This document shows, piece after piece, positions 6,689-16,196 of a stretch of 64,000 bases of DNA. Made by a program: the position numbers and the translations under genes. Positions within the stretch are counted from its first letter, which is position 1. Every line of letters begins with the position of its first letter. The stretch is from NCBI RefSeq assembly GCF_900095265.1, contig NZ_LT607651.1:265528-329527 (forward strand), in the 5' to 3' direction. Origin of the DNA: Janthinobacterium sp. UMAB-56. GTDB taxonomy: Bacteria > Pseudomonadota > Gammaproteobacteria > Burkholderiales > Burkholderiaceae_D. A model generated the notes under the pieces. The model was given only the letters and a program-made list of their open reading frames with translations. It made no database searches and was not told where the DNA came from.

Positions 6689-8644
6689 CTAGCTGTTGGG
6701 CAAGGCTGGGGTATAGGACCACAACGCCTGCGGGCGTAAAAGATGCCCATTGCCAACACGGCGAGTATAACCGACGCGATCAAAAAATTCCAAGACCTGG
6801 ATCGCCCGCTTGCGGCCCAGGCCGCTGGCGTCGCGGAAAGTGGCCGCTCCCACGGCGCCAGTACCGGCAGGCAAGGCTGCATCCTCTTCTGCCCCTTGCG
6901 CCAGTTCCCGCACCAGTTGCGCCAGCTCGGCCAGCGCCGCCTGGTGATAAAACAGGTCGTGCACGACCTGGCTGATCTGCCCTGCCTTGGCAAGTTTGCG
7001 TAGAAGCCTACGCGTTTCGTCCTCGGCCAGGCCGAAGTCGCGCGCCAGGTCGCGCGTCCACGGCGGATCGGAACGCCCCTGCTCCAACGCTGCAAGCAAG
7101 GGCGCTGCCATCGATTGCTCCTGCGGCGTCAATTCCACGCTATGCGTCGGCAAGTGCAGACTGGCGCCGCGCGCCAGCACCCTGCCCTGCGCCAACAAGC
7201 CTTCGAGCAGATGGCTCCACAAGGCGTCTTCCATCTCCGCATCGACGATGCGCTTCAGGCGCCACAGTTCCGGCCCCGCTTCGTCGGGCGCGCGCGCGTG
7301 GAACACTTCCAATGCCGCCAACACACGCTGTGCCAGTGCCGCCTGGGCCGCTGGCGCCAGCAGCAGGGCATCACCACCGCGCAGGGCGATGCGCTGCGTG
7401 TCGGGCGGCAACGCCAGGGCGTCTGCCGGCAACAGCGACAGGCGCACCAGCAGCGACTCGCGCAAACCCAGCGGGCTTTGCGCCAGCAGGGCCGCATAGT
7501 CGCCCTGCGCGACAAATGCGGCCAGGGCATCGAGCCAGGCCAGCCTGGCCGGGCTGCGGCGTTTGCGCGCGGGGCCGAACGGATCGAGCACCATGCCGCC
7601 ACCCACCGTCTGCGTGGCTTGCGCATTGCGCACGACGAAGCGGTCGCCAGGCACCCCGTGCATGGGTGCGTCGAACACCAGTTGCACCCTGCCCGTCTGC
7701 CCCGGCCCTAGTGTTACACCCTCGAGCAAGACGGCGCGCGCCAACTGGTGCGCCGCGCCCAGGTGTACGTGCAGCGGCGACCAGGCTTGCAACTGCACGC
7801 CGGCGTCGGGCAGCAGGGTCAGTTCCACGTCGAGGCGTTCGGAACACTGCGCCAGCGCCGGCGCGACGATCCAGTTGCCCCGTTCGATGCGCTCGCGGTC
7901 GATGCCGGCCAGGTTCAGCGCCAGGCGCTGGCCCGCCATGCCCGTGGCGGCCGCGCGGTTCTGCGCATGGATGCTGCGCACGCGCGCTGGCGCGCCGCCG
8001 GGCGCCAGCTGCAGCATGTCACCCACCTGCACGCGTCCCGCCAGCGCCGTGCCGGTGACGATGGTGCCCTGCCCCGACAAGGTGAACACGCGATCCACGC
8101 CCAGGCGGAACAAGCGCCGCTCATCGCGCTGCGGCAGGCTGTGCGCCACGTGCGTCAGATGCGCCAGCAAGGCGGCAACGCCGGCATCGTTGTCACGGCT
8201 GGCGGCAGTGGGGAAAATCGGGCTGCCCGCCAGGGGCGTGCAGGCCAGCAGCGCAGCGATGTCAAGCTCCACCTGCGCCACGCGGGCGCTATCTGCGCGG
8301 TCGATCTTGGTCAGCGCGACGGCGCCCCGGGTCACGCCCAGCAACTGCAAAATGGCCAGGTGCTCGTGCGTCTGCGGCATGATGCCGTCATCGGCCGCCA
8401 CCACCAGCAGGGCAAAGTCGATGCCCGTCACGCCGGACGCCATGGTGCGGATGAATTTTTCGTGGCCCGGCACGTCGATTACACCGAGCACCGTGCCGTC
8501 CGCCAGCGGCAGGTAGGCATAACCGAGTTCGATCGAGATGCCGCGCGCCTGCTCTTCCTTGAGGCGGTCCGTGTGCACGCCCGTCAGCGCGCGCGTGAGC
8601 GTCGTCTTGCCATGGTCGATATGGCCTGCGGTACCGACGATCAT
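6689..8644 (-). CDS. selB: Selenocysteine-specific elongation factor SelB
   Basis: GTPase that carries Sec-tRNA to ribosomes paused at UGA next to a SECIS hairpin. The N-terminal G domain shows [13 protein letters not shown] (P loop), DVPGHEKFI and TKID; EF-Tu-like domains II and III follow, then C-terminal winged helices that bind SECIS RNA. At 651 residues the length is close to E. coli SelB (614). Its ATG overlaps the selA stop in an ATGA arrangement (8641-8644), implying translational coupling. The fdnG SECIS is its only target visible in this window. Confidence 0.96.
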   Translation of the reverse strand: MIVGTAGHIDHGKTTLTRALTGVHTDRLKEEQARGISIELGYAYLPLADGTVLGVIDVPGHEKFIRTMASGVTGIDFALLVVAADDGIMPQTHEHLAILQLLGVTRGAVALTKIDRADSARVAQVELDIAALLACTPLAGSPIFPTAASRDNDAGVAALLAHLTHVAHSLPQRDERRLFRLGVDRVFTLSGQGTIVTGTALAGRVQVGDMLQLAPGGAPARVRSIHAQNRAAATGMAGQRLALNLAGIDRERIERGNWIVAPALAQCSERLDVELTLLPDAGVQLQAWSPLHVHLGAAHQLARAVLLEGVTLGPGQTGRVQLVFDAPMHGVPGDRFVVRNAQATQTVGGGMVLDPFGPARKRRSPARLAWLDALAAFVAQGDYAALLAQSPLGLRESLLVRLSLLPADALALPPDTQRIALRGGDALLLAPAAQAALAQRVLAALEVFHARAPDEAGPELWRLKRIVDAEMEDALWSHLLEGLLAQGRVLARGASLHLPTHSVELTPQEQSMAAPLLAALEQGRSDPPWTRDLARDFGLAEDETRRLLRKLAKAGQISQVVHDLFYHQAALAELAQLVRELAQGAEEDAALPAGTGAVGAATFRDASGLGRKRAIQVLEFFDRVGYTRRVGNGHLLRPQALWSYTPALPNS

Positions 8645-10050
8645 GCGGACAACTCGGCGAGCTGCGCGATGAAAGCCGGCGCGTGCGCCGCTTCAAGGCA
8701 GCGCAAATCGAGCCACAGGGTATCTTGCCCGATACGCCCGATCACGGGGCACGGCAAGGCGCGCAGACGCTGTTCCAGCACGCCCAGGGGATTGCTCAGG
8801 CGCGTACCTGGCGCGCTGCGGACGCCCAAGCCAAAGCTGGGCAACTGATCGACGGGCAAGGCCCCGCTGCCAATCTGGCTTTTCATCGCTTCGGCGCTGA
8901 CCACATAGGCGGCGCCCAGCGCAGCTTGCAGCAGCGGCAGCAGGGTTTCGGCCTGCGCGCGCATGGCGCAAGCAGGACGCGTCAACAGGCGCAAGGTGGT
9001 CAAACGTTCGGCCAGCATGTCCGGCGCGCGATACAGTTGCAATACCGGGGCCAACGCGGCTAGCGTGAGTTTGCCCACGCGCAGCGCGCGTTTAAGGGGA
9101 TTGCGCTTGATCTTCGCGATCAGGTCGGCGCGTCCGACGATGACGCCGCACTGTGGGCCGCCCAGCAATTTATCACCGCTGAAGGTCACCAGGTCGGCGC
9201 CCGCTGCTATGGTTTCGCGCACCGTCGTTTCATGTGGCAAGCCATACTGCGCCAGGTCGACCAGGGTGCCGCTGCCCAGGTCCACGGCCGTCGGCACGCC
9301 GTGCTTTGCCGCCAGCGGCACCAGTTCATCGAGTTCCACGCTTTTCGTGAAACCGGTAATGGCGTAATTGCTGCAATGGACCTTCATCAGCAAGGCCGTG
9401 TGTTCATTCACGCCGTTCGCATAATCGGCCAGGTGCGTGCGGTTGGTGCTGCCCACTTCGCGCAGCACGGCGCCGGCGCGCGTCATCACGTCGGGGATGC
9501 GGAAGGCGCCGCCGATTTCCACCAGTTCGCCGCGCGAGACAATCACCTCTTTATTCTGCGCCAGGGTATTGAGCATCAGCAGCACGGCGGCCGCATTGTT
9601 GTTGACGATGGTGGCCGCCTCGGCCCCCGTCAGTTCGCGCAGCAGTGCCTCGACGAGGTCGTCGCGGTCGCCCCGCTTGCCCGTTTCCAGGTCGAATTCC
9701 AGGTTCATCGGCCATTGCAGCGCTGCCACCACGGCTTGCACGGCAGCGTCGGGCAGCAAGGCGCGGCCCAAATTCGTATGCAGCACGGTGCCCGTCAGGT
9801 TGAACACGGCGCGCAGCTGCGAGTGCGATTGGCCCTGCAGGCGTTCAGCCATGTGCGCCACGATGGCAGCAAGTGAGGCGCCCTCTTCGCACACGGCGCC
9901 GGCCAGCATGGCGGTACGCAGTTCGGCCAGCACGGCGCGCGCGCAAGCCAGGGTTTGCACGCGGCCGTAGTGCGCAATCAGCGCGAGGCAAGCCGCGTCG
10001 CCCAGGATGCGGTCTACCGATGGCAGGCGCACGGTTTGCCCCGTCGTCAT
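8641..10050 (-). CDS. selA: L-seryl-tRNA(Sec) selenium transferase SelA
   Basis: PLP enzyme that converts seryl-tRNA(Sec) to selenocysteinyl-tRNA(Sec) using selenophosphate. Of 469 residues, the N-terminal domain starts with RLPSVDRIL; the PLP-binding lysine lies in [14 protein letters not shown], followed by [14 protein letters not shown] chose the ATG at 10050, giving an ATGA overlap with the fdhE stop and the usual length, rather than an ATG 13 codons upstream inside fdhE. The selenophosphate donor gene selD is not in the window. Confidence 0.95.
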   Translation of the reverse strand: MTTGQTVRLPSVDRILGDAACLALIAHYGRVQTLACARAVLAELRTAMLAGAVCEEGASLAAIVAHMAERLQGQSHSQLRAVFNLTGTVLHTNLGRALLPDAAVQAVVAALQWPMNLEFDLETGKRGDRDDLVEALLRELTGAEAATIVNNNAAAVLLMLNTLAQNKEVIVSRGELVEIGGAFRIPDVMTRAGAVLREVGSTNRTHLADYANGVNEHTALLMKVHCSNYAITGFTKSVELDELVPLAAKHGVPTAVDLGSGTLVDLAQYGLPHETTVRETIAAGADLVTFSGDKLLGGPQCGVIVGRADLIAKIKRNPLKRALRVGKLTLAALAPVLQLYRAPDMLAERLTTLRLLTRPACAMRAQAETLLPLLQAALGAAYVVSAEAMKSQIGSGALPVDQLPSFGLGVRSAPGTRLSNPLGVLEQRLRALPCPVIGRIGQDTLWLDLRCLEAAHAPAFIAQLAELSA

Positions 10051-11102
10051 GCTTGCTGGCCCTCGCTGCCTTCGCTCCTCCCCATCCACAGCAGCGGGTT
10101 GCCGCTGGCGCGCTGGTAGCCCGCCTCACCTACCAGCAGGTCGAGCATCAGGCTGGCCAGGTCGTCGGCCAGGGGTTCGACGTTGTAATCGTGTTCCTGG
10201 TTGAAGACCTTGCGATAGCTGTGGCAGTCGTCGCAGGTTTCCGCACGCGCCACCTTCTTCGGATCATTCGCCTTGTTGGGCAATTTATCGTCCTTCGCCG
10301 TGACGGGGTCGAACGGCTTTGCATCGGCCGCATCCAGGCCCTGGTAGGCGATCTTGCCATTCTGTTCGCAGGTCGAGCACTTCACGCGCACCATATGCCA
10401 TTCGCTTTCGCAAATACCGCAGTGCAGGTAGCGATAACCCTGCGACTGCCCGCCGATGCGGATCACGCTGGCGACAGGGTGCGAACCGCAGACGGGGCAC
10501 AGGGTGCCCGTTTCCAGGTCCGGCACGCGCGCGGCGCGCAGTTCGCTGGCCGACACCGACCACAGGATTTGCAGCGCGGCGGCGACAAACGGCGCATGCA
10601 TGGGATTGAGGTTGTCGCCGTTTTCATCGAGCACGGCATCGGCGCAGGCGTCCAAGTCTGGCGCGTCGAGCGCGCGCAGCTGGGCCAGCACCTGGGTCAG
10701 GCCACCGGACAATGCCGGCTGGCTGGCCGCCGTGGCGGCCAGTTCATCGAGCAGGCTGGCAAAGATGTCGCGCAAGACGGGCGGACGGGCACCGTTGACG
10801 GGCAGCACGGGCATGCGGTGCTGCATCGCGCGGCGCAGCGCATCAGGGTCGGCGGCAGGCACGGCGCCGGGCGCCAGCTTGCCCACCACGGCGGCCTGCG
10901 CGTCGGCCAGCGCGGCCATCAGCACCAGGTAGCCCTGCATGCCCGCGTCGACGGGAATGCCCTTGATCTTGCCTTGCGCCAGCTCGCGCAAGCGCAAGGC
11001 GCGCGCCTTGAACAGGCTGTCAGGCTGCGGCAGCAGCAGGCGCGGAATCGCGTTATGGTCCAGGCCTTCGATTTCGCCTGGCTGAAGAATGCGTTGTACC
11101 AA
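10047..11102 (-). CDS. fdhE: Formate dehydrogenase accessory protein FdhE
   Basis: Cytoplasmic rubredoxin-like chaperone needed for activation of Tat-exported respiratory formate dehydrogenases; it binds their catalytic subunit. The 351-residue protein has four CxxC motifs in its C-terminal half (CPVC, CGIC, CSTC, CDDC), as expected for FdhE, and a helical N-terminal region. The first pair is followed by VASVIRIG and the second by [11 protein letters not shown], both typical. It stands between the structural fdn genes and selA, overlapping the latter by four bases. Confidence 0.93.
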   Translation of the reverse strand: MVQRILQPGEIEGLDHNAIPRLLLPQPDSLFKARALRLRELAQGKIKGIPVDAGMQGYLVLMAALADAQAAVVGKLAPGAVPAADPDALRRAMQHRMPVLPVNGARPPVLRDIFASLLDELAATAASQPALSGGLTQVLAQLRALDAPDLDACADAVLDENGDNLNPMHAPFVAAALQILWSVSASELRAARVPDLETGTLCPVCGSHPVASVIRIGGQSQGYRYLHCGICESEWHMVRVKCSTCEQNGKIAYQGLDAADAKPFDPVTAKDDKLPNKANDPKKVARAETCDDCHSYRKVFNQEHDYNVEPLADDLASLMLDLLVGEAGYQRASGNPLLWMGRSEGSEGQQA

Positions 11103-11190
11103 TGGAGTTTTCCCATCAAAAAAGGCCGAGCGTAGCCGGCCAGCCCATCCGGCGGATGCGGCTGTGTTTCGAAAGTATTTTAATCGATAA

Positions 11191-11221
11191 AAAGAAAGGG
11201 GTCAGTCCTGGGACTGACCCC
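11191..11221 (-). terminator. Hairpin with T-tract between fdnI and fdhE
   Basis: The perfect stem of 11 bases GGGGTCAGTCC...GGACTGACCCC (11198-11221) is followed on the minus strand by TTTCTTTTT, giving the form of an intrinsic terminator or attenuator. Here it would reduce transcription from the structural genes into fdhE-sel. The stem shares its GGGGTC...GACCCC ends with two other hairpins in the window, at 33191 and 52965. Confidence 0.6.
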
Positions 11222-11252
11222 GGGTAATGCCGGTGGCATCAATATCAAGAAC

Positions 11253-11924
11253 TTAGTCTTTTGTATTGCGCATCACCGCCTCAAACCACTTCGGATGGTG
11301 CTTGCGCGCCCAACCATAGGTGACGGTGCCGCGCACCATGGCGCCGATCGAACCCTTGACCCAGATCGCCGCGTAGATGTGCACGATGATGGCGCAGATG
11401 ATGGCGAAGGCGCATCCGGCATGCAGCAAGGCGGCAAAACGTACCACGTCGATCGGGAAATAGAACGCGAAATAGGCGCGCCAGATCACGATGCCCGACA
11501 ACAGCAAGCCAATCATGCAAGCGAGCAGCACGAAGAACAGGATCTTCTGGCCGGCATTGTATTTGCCGATCTTCGGCAGCTTTTCCTCGCGGTTGTTGAG
11601 CACGTCGTCCATCTGTTTCAGCCACTGCTTGTCGCCGTCCTCGAACTTGTTGTGGTGCCAGAAGCGCAGCACCAGGATCGCGAACGAGACAAACATCACC
11701 AGGCCGGCAAATGGATGCAAAATGCGCGTCCATTGGCCGCCGCCGAACAGGTTCGCCAGCCACGCCATCGAGGGATGGAACATGGCCAGGCCGGACAGGG
11801 CCAGCATGACGAAGGTGATGGCCGTGACCCAGTGATTCGTGCGCTCGTTGGTATCGTAGCGCTGGATCAGCGGCTTGCCATCCTTGTCGCGCAGCTTGCC
11901 ATCATGCAGATCATTGTGGCTCAT
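11253..11924 (-). CDS. fdnI: Formate dehydrogenase cytochrome b556 (gamma) subunit
   Basis: Membrane subunit that passes electrons from the beta subunit through two b hemes to the quinone pool. It has four predicted transmembrane helices ([71 protein letters not shown]) and histidines in helices suited to heme ligation. I chose ATG 11924, behind GGGAGG, giving 223 residues; an upstream ATG adds 18 charged residues within fdxH. It overlaps fdxH by 14 bases, so translation is probably coupled. Confidence 0.92.
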   Translation of the reverse strand: MSHNDLHDGKLRDKDGKPLIQRYDTNERTNHWVTAITFVMLALSGLAMFHPSMAWLANLFGGGQWTRILHPFAGLVMFVSFAILVLRFWHHNKFEDGDKQWLKQMDDVLNNREEKLPKIGKYNAGQKILFFVLLACMIGLLLSGIVIWRAYFAFYFPIDVVRFAALLHAGCAFAIICAIIVHIYAAIWVKGSIGAMVRGTVTYGWARKHHPKWFEAVMRNTKD

Positions 11925-12834
11925 GGTTTTCCTCCCGGATGCGCCTGGCCTCTTCCAGCGCTTCGTGCTCTTCGTCATGGCTCACTTCGTTCGGACCGAC
12001 CCGCGTGTAATGGAAGAAGCCTGCCAGCGCCGTGGCGGCCATGCCGGCCACCGCCAGCGGCTTGGACCAGCCCTTCCAGAAGCCCACCATCGGGCTGATG
12101 CGCGGGCGCTCCGGCAAGTTCGAATACAGCTTCGGCTTGTCGGCATGGTGCAGCACGTACATCACGTGCGTGCCGCCCACGCCCAGCGGATCGTACAGGC
12201 CGGCGTTCTCGAAACCGCGCGACTTCAGGTCGACGATGCGCTCTTCCGCATGCAGCTTCATGTCTTCCTTGGTGCCGAAGACGATGGCGCCCGTCGGGCA
12301 TGTTTTCACGCAGGCCGGTTCCTGGCCCACGGCCACGCGGTCCGAACAGAGCGTGCACTTGTAGGCACGGTCGTCCTTTTTCGAAATGCGGGGCACGTCG
12401 AAAGGACAGCCGGCCACGCAATAGCCGCAGCCGATGCAGTTTTCCTGGTGGAAATCCACGATGCCATTCGTATACTGCACGATGGCGCCCGGCGCCGGAC
12501 AGGCTTTCAGACAGCCCGGGTCCTCGCAGTGCATGCAGCCATCCTTGCGGATCAGCCACTCGAGGTTACCGTCGTTGTTTTCGTGTTCGGCAAAACGCAT
12601 CACCGTCCACGATTGCGGCGTCAGGTCCGTCGGATTGTCATAGGTGCCATGGTTTTCGCCGACCTCGTCACGCAAGTCGTTCCATTCCATGCACGCCGTC
12701 TGGCAAGCCTTGCAGCCGATGCATTTCGACACATCGATCAGCTTGGCCACGGTGCCCGTCACCGGGCTGCGCGCTTGCGGCGGCGTCACCGTGGTTGCCG
12801 ACAGGCGCCGGATATCTAAGGATTGCAGTGCCAT
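11911..12834 (-). CDS. fdxH: Formate dehydrogenase iron-sulfur (beta) subunit
   Basis: Electron-transfer subunit carrying four 4Fe-4S clusters, placed between FdnG and the cytochrome. The cysteine motifs appear in order: [15 protein letters not shown] (near residue 40), [30 protein letters not shown] and KCTLCSDR...[11 protein letters not shown] single C-terminal transmembrane helix near residues 255-275 ([16 protein letters not shown]) anchors it. At 307 residues it matches the family. It is co-exported with FdnG through the Tat system and has no signal of its own. Confidence 0.95.
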   Translation of the reverse strand: MALQSLDIRRLSATTVTPPQARSPVTGTVAKLIDVSKCIGCKACQTACMEWNDLRDEVGENHGTYDNPTDLTPQSWTVMRFAEHENNDGNLEWLIRKDGCMHCEDPGCLKACPAPGAIVQYTNGIVDFHQENCIGCGYCVAGCPFDVPRISKKDDRAYKCTLCSDRVAVGQEPACVKTCPTGAIVFGTKEDMKLHAEERIVDLKSRGFENAGLYDPLGVGGTHVMYVLHHADKPKLYSNLPERPRISPMVGFWKGWSKPLAVAGMAATALAGFFHYTRVGPNEVSHDEEHEALEEARRIREENHEPQ

Positions 12835-12847
12835 TATTGAGCTCCCA

Positions 12848-15800
12848 TCATGCTTTTTCCACCTTCACGAGGAAGGACTTGAATTCCGGCGTTTGCGAAT
12901 TCGCATCCCCCACGCCTGGCGTCAGGGTATTAATCAGATACCCCGGCTTGGCCACGCCCGTAAAGCCCCAGTGCAGCGGCAGGCCCACGGTATGCACCGG
13001 CTTGCCCTCGATCATCAAAGCCTTGATGCGCTTGGTGACCACGGCCTTGGCGATGATGTGCCCCCGCTTGGAACTGACGCGCACCTGGCCACCGGCAACG
13101 ACGCCGATGCTCTTGGCCAGCTCTTCGCCGATTTCGACGAATTGCTCCGGCTGGATGATGGCATTCAGGCGTGCATGCTTGGTCCAGTAATGGAAATGCT
13201 CGGTCAGGCGATAACTGGTCGCCACATGCGGATATTCCTCATGCGTACCGAACATTTTCCGGTCGTCGGCGAACACGCGGGCGGCCGGATTGCTGGTCGC
13301 CTGCGGGTTTTTCGGATGCATGGGGTTGTAGCCGAGCGGATTTTCGAACGGCTCGTAATGCTCGGGGAACGGACCTTCGGCCATGGCGCCGCGCGCAAAG
13401 AAGCGCGCCACGCCCTCGCCCAGCATGATGAACGGACCCATGCCATTTTCCGGCGGTTCGTCAACCTTGAAGTCGGGAATGTCGGCCCCGCTCCAGTTCG
13501 TGCCATTCCACTCGATCAGCTTGCGTGTCGGATCGAAAGGCTTGCCCTTCAAGTCGCACGAGGCGCGGTTGTACAGCACGCGGCGGTTTGCCGGCCACGC
13601 CCAGGCCCAGCCCAAGGTCTGGCCGATGCCGGTCGGGTCGCTATTATCGCGCCGTCCCATCTGGTTGCCCGCCTGCGTCCAGCTGCCGGTGAAGATCCAG
13701 CAGCCGCTGGTGGTCGTGCCATCGTCGCGCAATTGCGCAAACGAGGCCAGTTGCTCGCCCTTCTTCACCAGCAACTTGGTCGGATCTTTCGGATCATACA
13801 AGTCGGCCAGCGCACGGCCGTTGTATTCCCGTGCGATCTCTTCCGGCTGCGGATTATGCGGCTGCGCATAATTCCACGTCAGGTTTAGAATCGGATCGGG
13901 GAACTTGCCGCCTTCCTTCTGGTACATGCTGCGCATGCGCAAGAACAGGCCCGCCATGATCTCCAGGTCGCTGCGCGCCTGGCCCGGCGGTTCGGCCGCC
14001 TGCCAGTGCCACTGCAGCACGCGCGAGGAACTCACCAGCGAACCGCGTTCTTCGGCGAAGCAGCTGGTTGGCAAGCGGAACACTTCCGTCATGATCTTGG
14101 TGGGATCGACTTCGTGGAATTGCCCGTGCGGCTTCCAGAATTCGCCCGTTTCCACGGCCAGCGGGTCCATGATGACGAGGAACTTCAGCTTGGCCAGCGC
14201 TTCCGTGACCTTCTGCTTGTTCGGCGCGGACGCCAGCACATTGAAGCCCTGGCAGATATAACCCGCCATCTTGCCTTGGTGCATGTTCTCGATGGCTTGC
14301 ATCAAGTCATACGGCTTGTCCAGCTTGGGCAGGTAGTCGTAGGCGTAGTTATTCTCGGCCGTGGCGGCATTGCCCCACCACGTCTTCATGAAGCTGACGT
14401 GGAATTTGCGGTAATTGCTCCAGTAGCTGAGCTGGTTCGGCCGCAGCGGCTTGGTGGCGCGCGCGGCAATATAGCCATCGAAGTCCTGCTCCGCTTCATT
14501 CGGCAGGGTCATGTAACCGGGCAACAGGTTCGACATCAGGCCCAGATCGGTCAAGCCCTGGATGTTCGAGTGGCCGCGCAAGGCGTTCATGCCGCCGCCC
14601 GCGATGCCCATATTGCCCAGCAACAGCTGCACCATGGCGCCCGTGCGGATGGTTTGTGCGCCCGTCGAATGGTGCGTCCAACCCAGCGCGTACAGGATGG
14701 TGCCGGCGCGTCCCGGCACGGCGGTCGACGCCAGGGCTTCCGCCACCTTGTGGAACTTGTCGGCCGACACGCCGCACGTACGCTCGACCATCTCGGTCGT
14801 GTAGCGCGCGTAGTGCTTCTTCATCATCTGGTAGACGCAGCGCGGGTGTTCCAGGGTCGGGTCGACCTTGGCATAACCATCGTCGCCAATCTCGTAATCC
14901 CAGGTGGCCTTGTTGGTGTACTTGCCTTTTTCCTTGTCGAAACCCGAGAACAGGCCATCTTCGAACGCATAGTCTTCGCGCACGATGAAGGGCATGTCCG
15001 TGTAGTTGCGCACGTACTCATGCTGGATCTTGTCGTTCGTCAGCAGATAGTTGATGATCGCGCCGAGGAAGACGATGTCCGTGCCGGTACGCGTGGCGCA
15101 GTAGTAATCTGCCACGGATGCGGTACGGGTAAAACGCGGATCGACAACGATCAGCTTGGCCTTGTTATGCGCCTTCGCTTCCGTTACCCATTTGAATCCG
15201 CAAGGATGTGCTTCTGCTGCATTGCCGCCCATGACCAAAATCACATCGGCATTCTTGATATCGACCCAATGATTCGTCATCGCGCCACGGCCAAACGTCG
15301 GGGCAAGACCTGCCACCGTCGGTCCGTGTCATACACGCGCCTGATTATCAAAGGTCAGCATCCCCATGCTGCGCACTGTCTTGTGGGTCAGGTAACCGAC
15401 CTCGTTGCTGCCGGCGGACGCGGCCAGCATGCCGGTGGAGAGCCAGCGGTTGACGGTCTTGCCGTCGGCATTCTTTTCGATCAGGTTGGCATCGCGGTCA
15501 TCTTTCATCAGGCGCGCGATCTTGTCGAGCGCCACATCCCAGGAGATCGGTTGCCATTGCGTGCCACCCGGTGCGCGGTATTCGGGCACTTTCAGGCGGT
15601 TCGGGCTGTGGATGAAGTCGACCAGGCTGGCGCCCTTCGGGCACAGCGTGCCGCGGTTCACCGGGTGATCGGCATCGCCTTCCACGTGGATGATGCTGGA
15701 GACGGCATTTTTCGCGCCGTCGCCCAGTCCATACAGCAGGACGCCGCATCCTACCGAACAGTAGGGACAGGTATTGCGTGTCTCTGTCGTGCGAGACAGC

Positions 15801-15919
15801 TTGTATTGCCGCACTTCCGCCATCGCCTGGCCCGGTGCGAAACCGAGCAGGGCGAGGCTGGAGCCGGCAATGGTCGCGCCAGTAACCCGAAGGAACTGGC
15901 GCCTGGACATCTGAACCAT
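12848..15919 (-). CDS. fdnG: Formate dehydrogenase catalytic (alpha) subunit, selenocysteine-containing
   Basis: Molybdenum (bis-MGD) enzyme that oxidises formate to CO2 in the periplasm. One frame runs from ATG 15919 (AGAGG seven bases before) through an in-frame TGA at 15329-15331 to the stop at 12848, giving 1023 residues with selenocysteine at position 197. E. coli FdnG has 1015 residues with Sec at 196 in the same context, VUHGPTVA. A Tat signal ([11 protein letters not shown]) precedes the 4Fe-4S motif CPYCSVGCG and LCPKGAS. The frame is uninterrupted on both sides of the UGA, a SECIS hairpin follows it, and selA, selB and selC are downstream, so this is readthrough and not a pseudogene. 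It is first in the fdn-sel cluster. Confidence 0.96.
15286..15331 (-). promoter_or_regulatory. SECIS element and UGA selenocysteine codon in fdnG
   Basis: The UGA at 15331-15329 is followed at once by a hairpin: CACGG pairs with CCGUG at the base, and GGCA pairs with UGCC to present the apical loop GGUCU (15310-15306), 18 bases after the UGA. This is the form of the bacterial SECIS that SelB recognises in fdnG/fdhF mRNAs, where the bulged U and loop GGUCU are the contacts. Confidence 0.92.
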
Positions 15920-16155
15920 ATTCAGGCCTCTATGATGTGAGTAAATAAAAGTCATACGGCATCGTAGCGCTGTCATATCAGCAAGATATAAGCCCCGAGC
16001 CTGTGCCGTATGACATCATTTTACGCCTCAAACCACGTCAAGGCTTGGATCGCCGGAAAAATTGCGTATAGTCAACATTATTTTATCCGTACCGAACAAT
16101 TCCTCTAAACAATCGCAGCCAGCCCGGCACACTTGCACATCGCTACCCGCACATG

Positions 16156-16179
16156 AAAAAACCCGCTCGCGAGCGGGTT
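16156..16179 (-). terminator. Intrinsic terminator after the TonB receptor gene
   Basis: ACCCGCTCG/CGAGCGGGT is a perfect inverted repeat directly followed on the minus strand by TTTTTT. It lies 18 bases after the receptor stop codon and isolates it from fdnG downstream. Confidence 0.85.
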
Positions 16180-16196
16180 GTATGGGGGTGAAAAAA

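Noticed and set aside
12848-15976. fdnG as a pseudogene or as two separate genes split by a stop codon
   Set aside because: The stop is a UGA in the conserved Sec context with a SECIS hairpin directly after it, both halves are in the same frame, and selA, selB and tRNA-Sec are adjacent.
16062-16155. A possible small gene between fdnG and the TonB receptor terminator
   Set aside because: No frame there has a ribosome site; longer plus-strand frames run into the antisense of the receptor.
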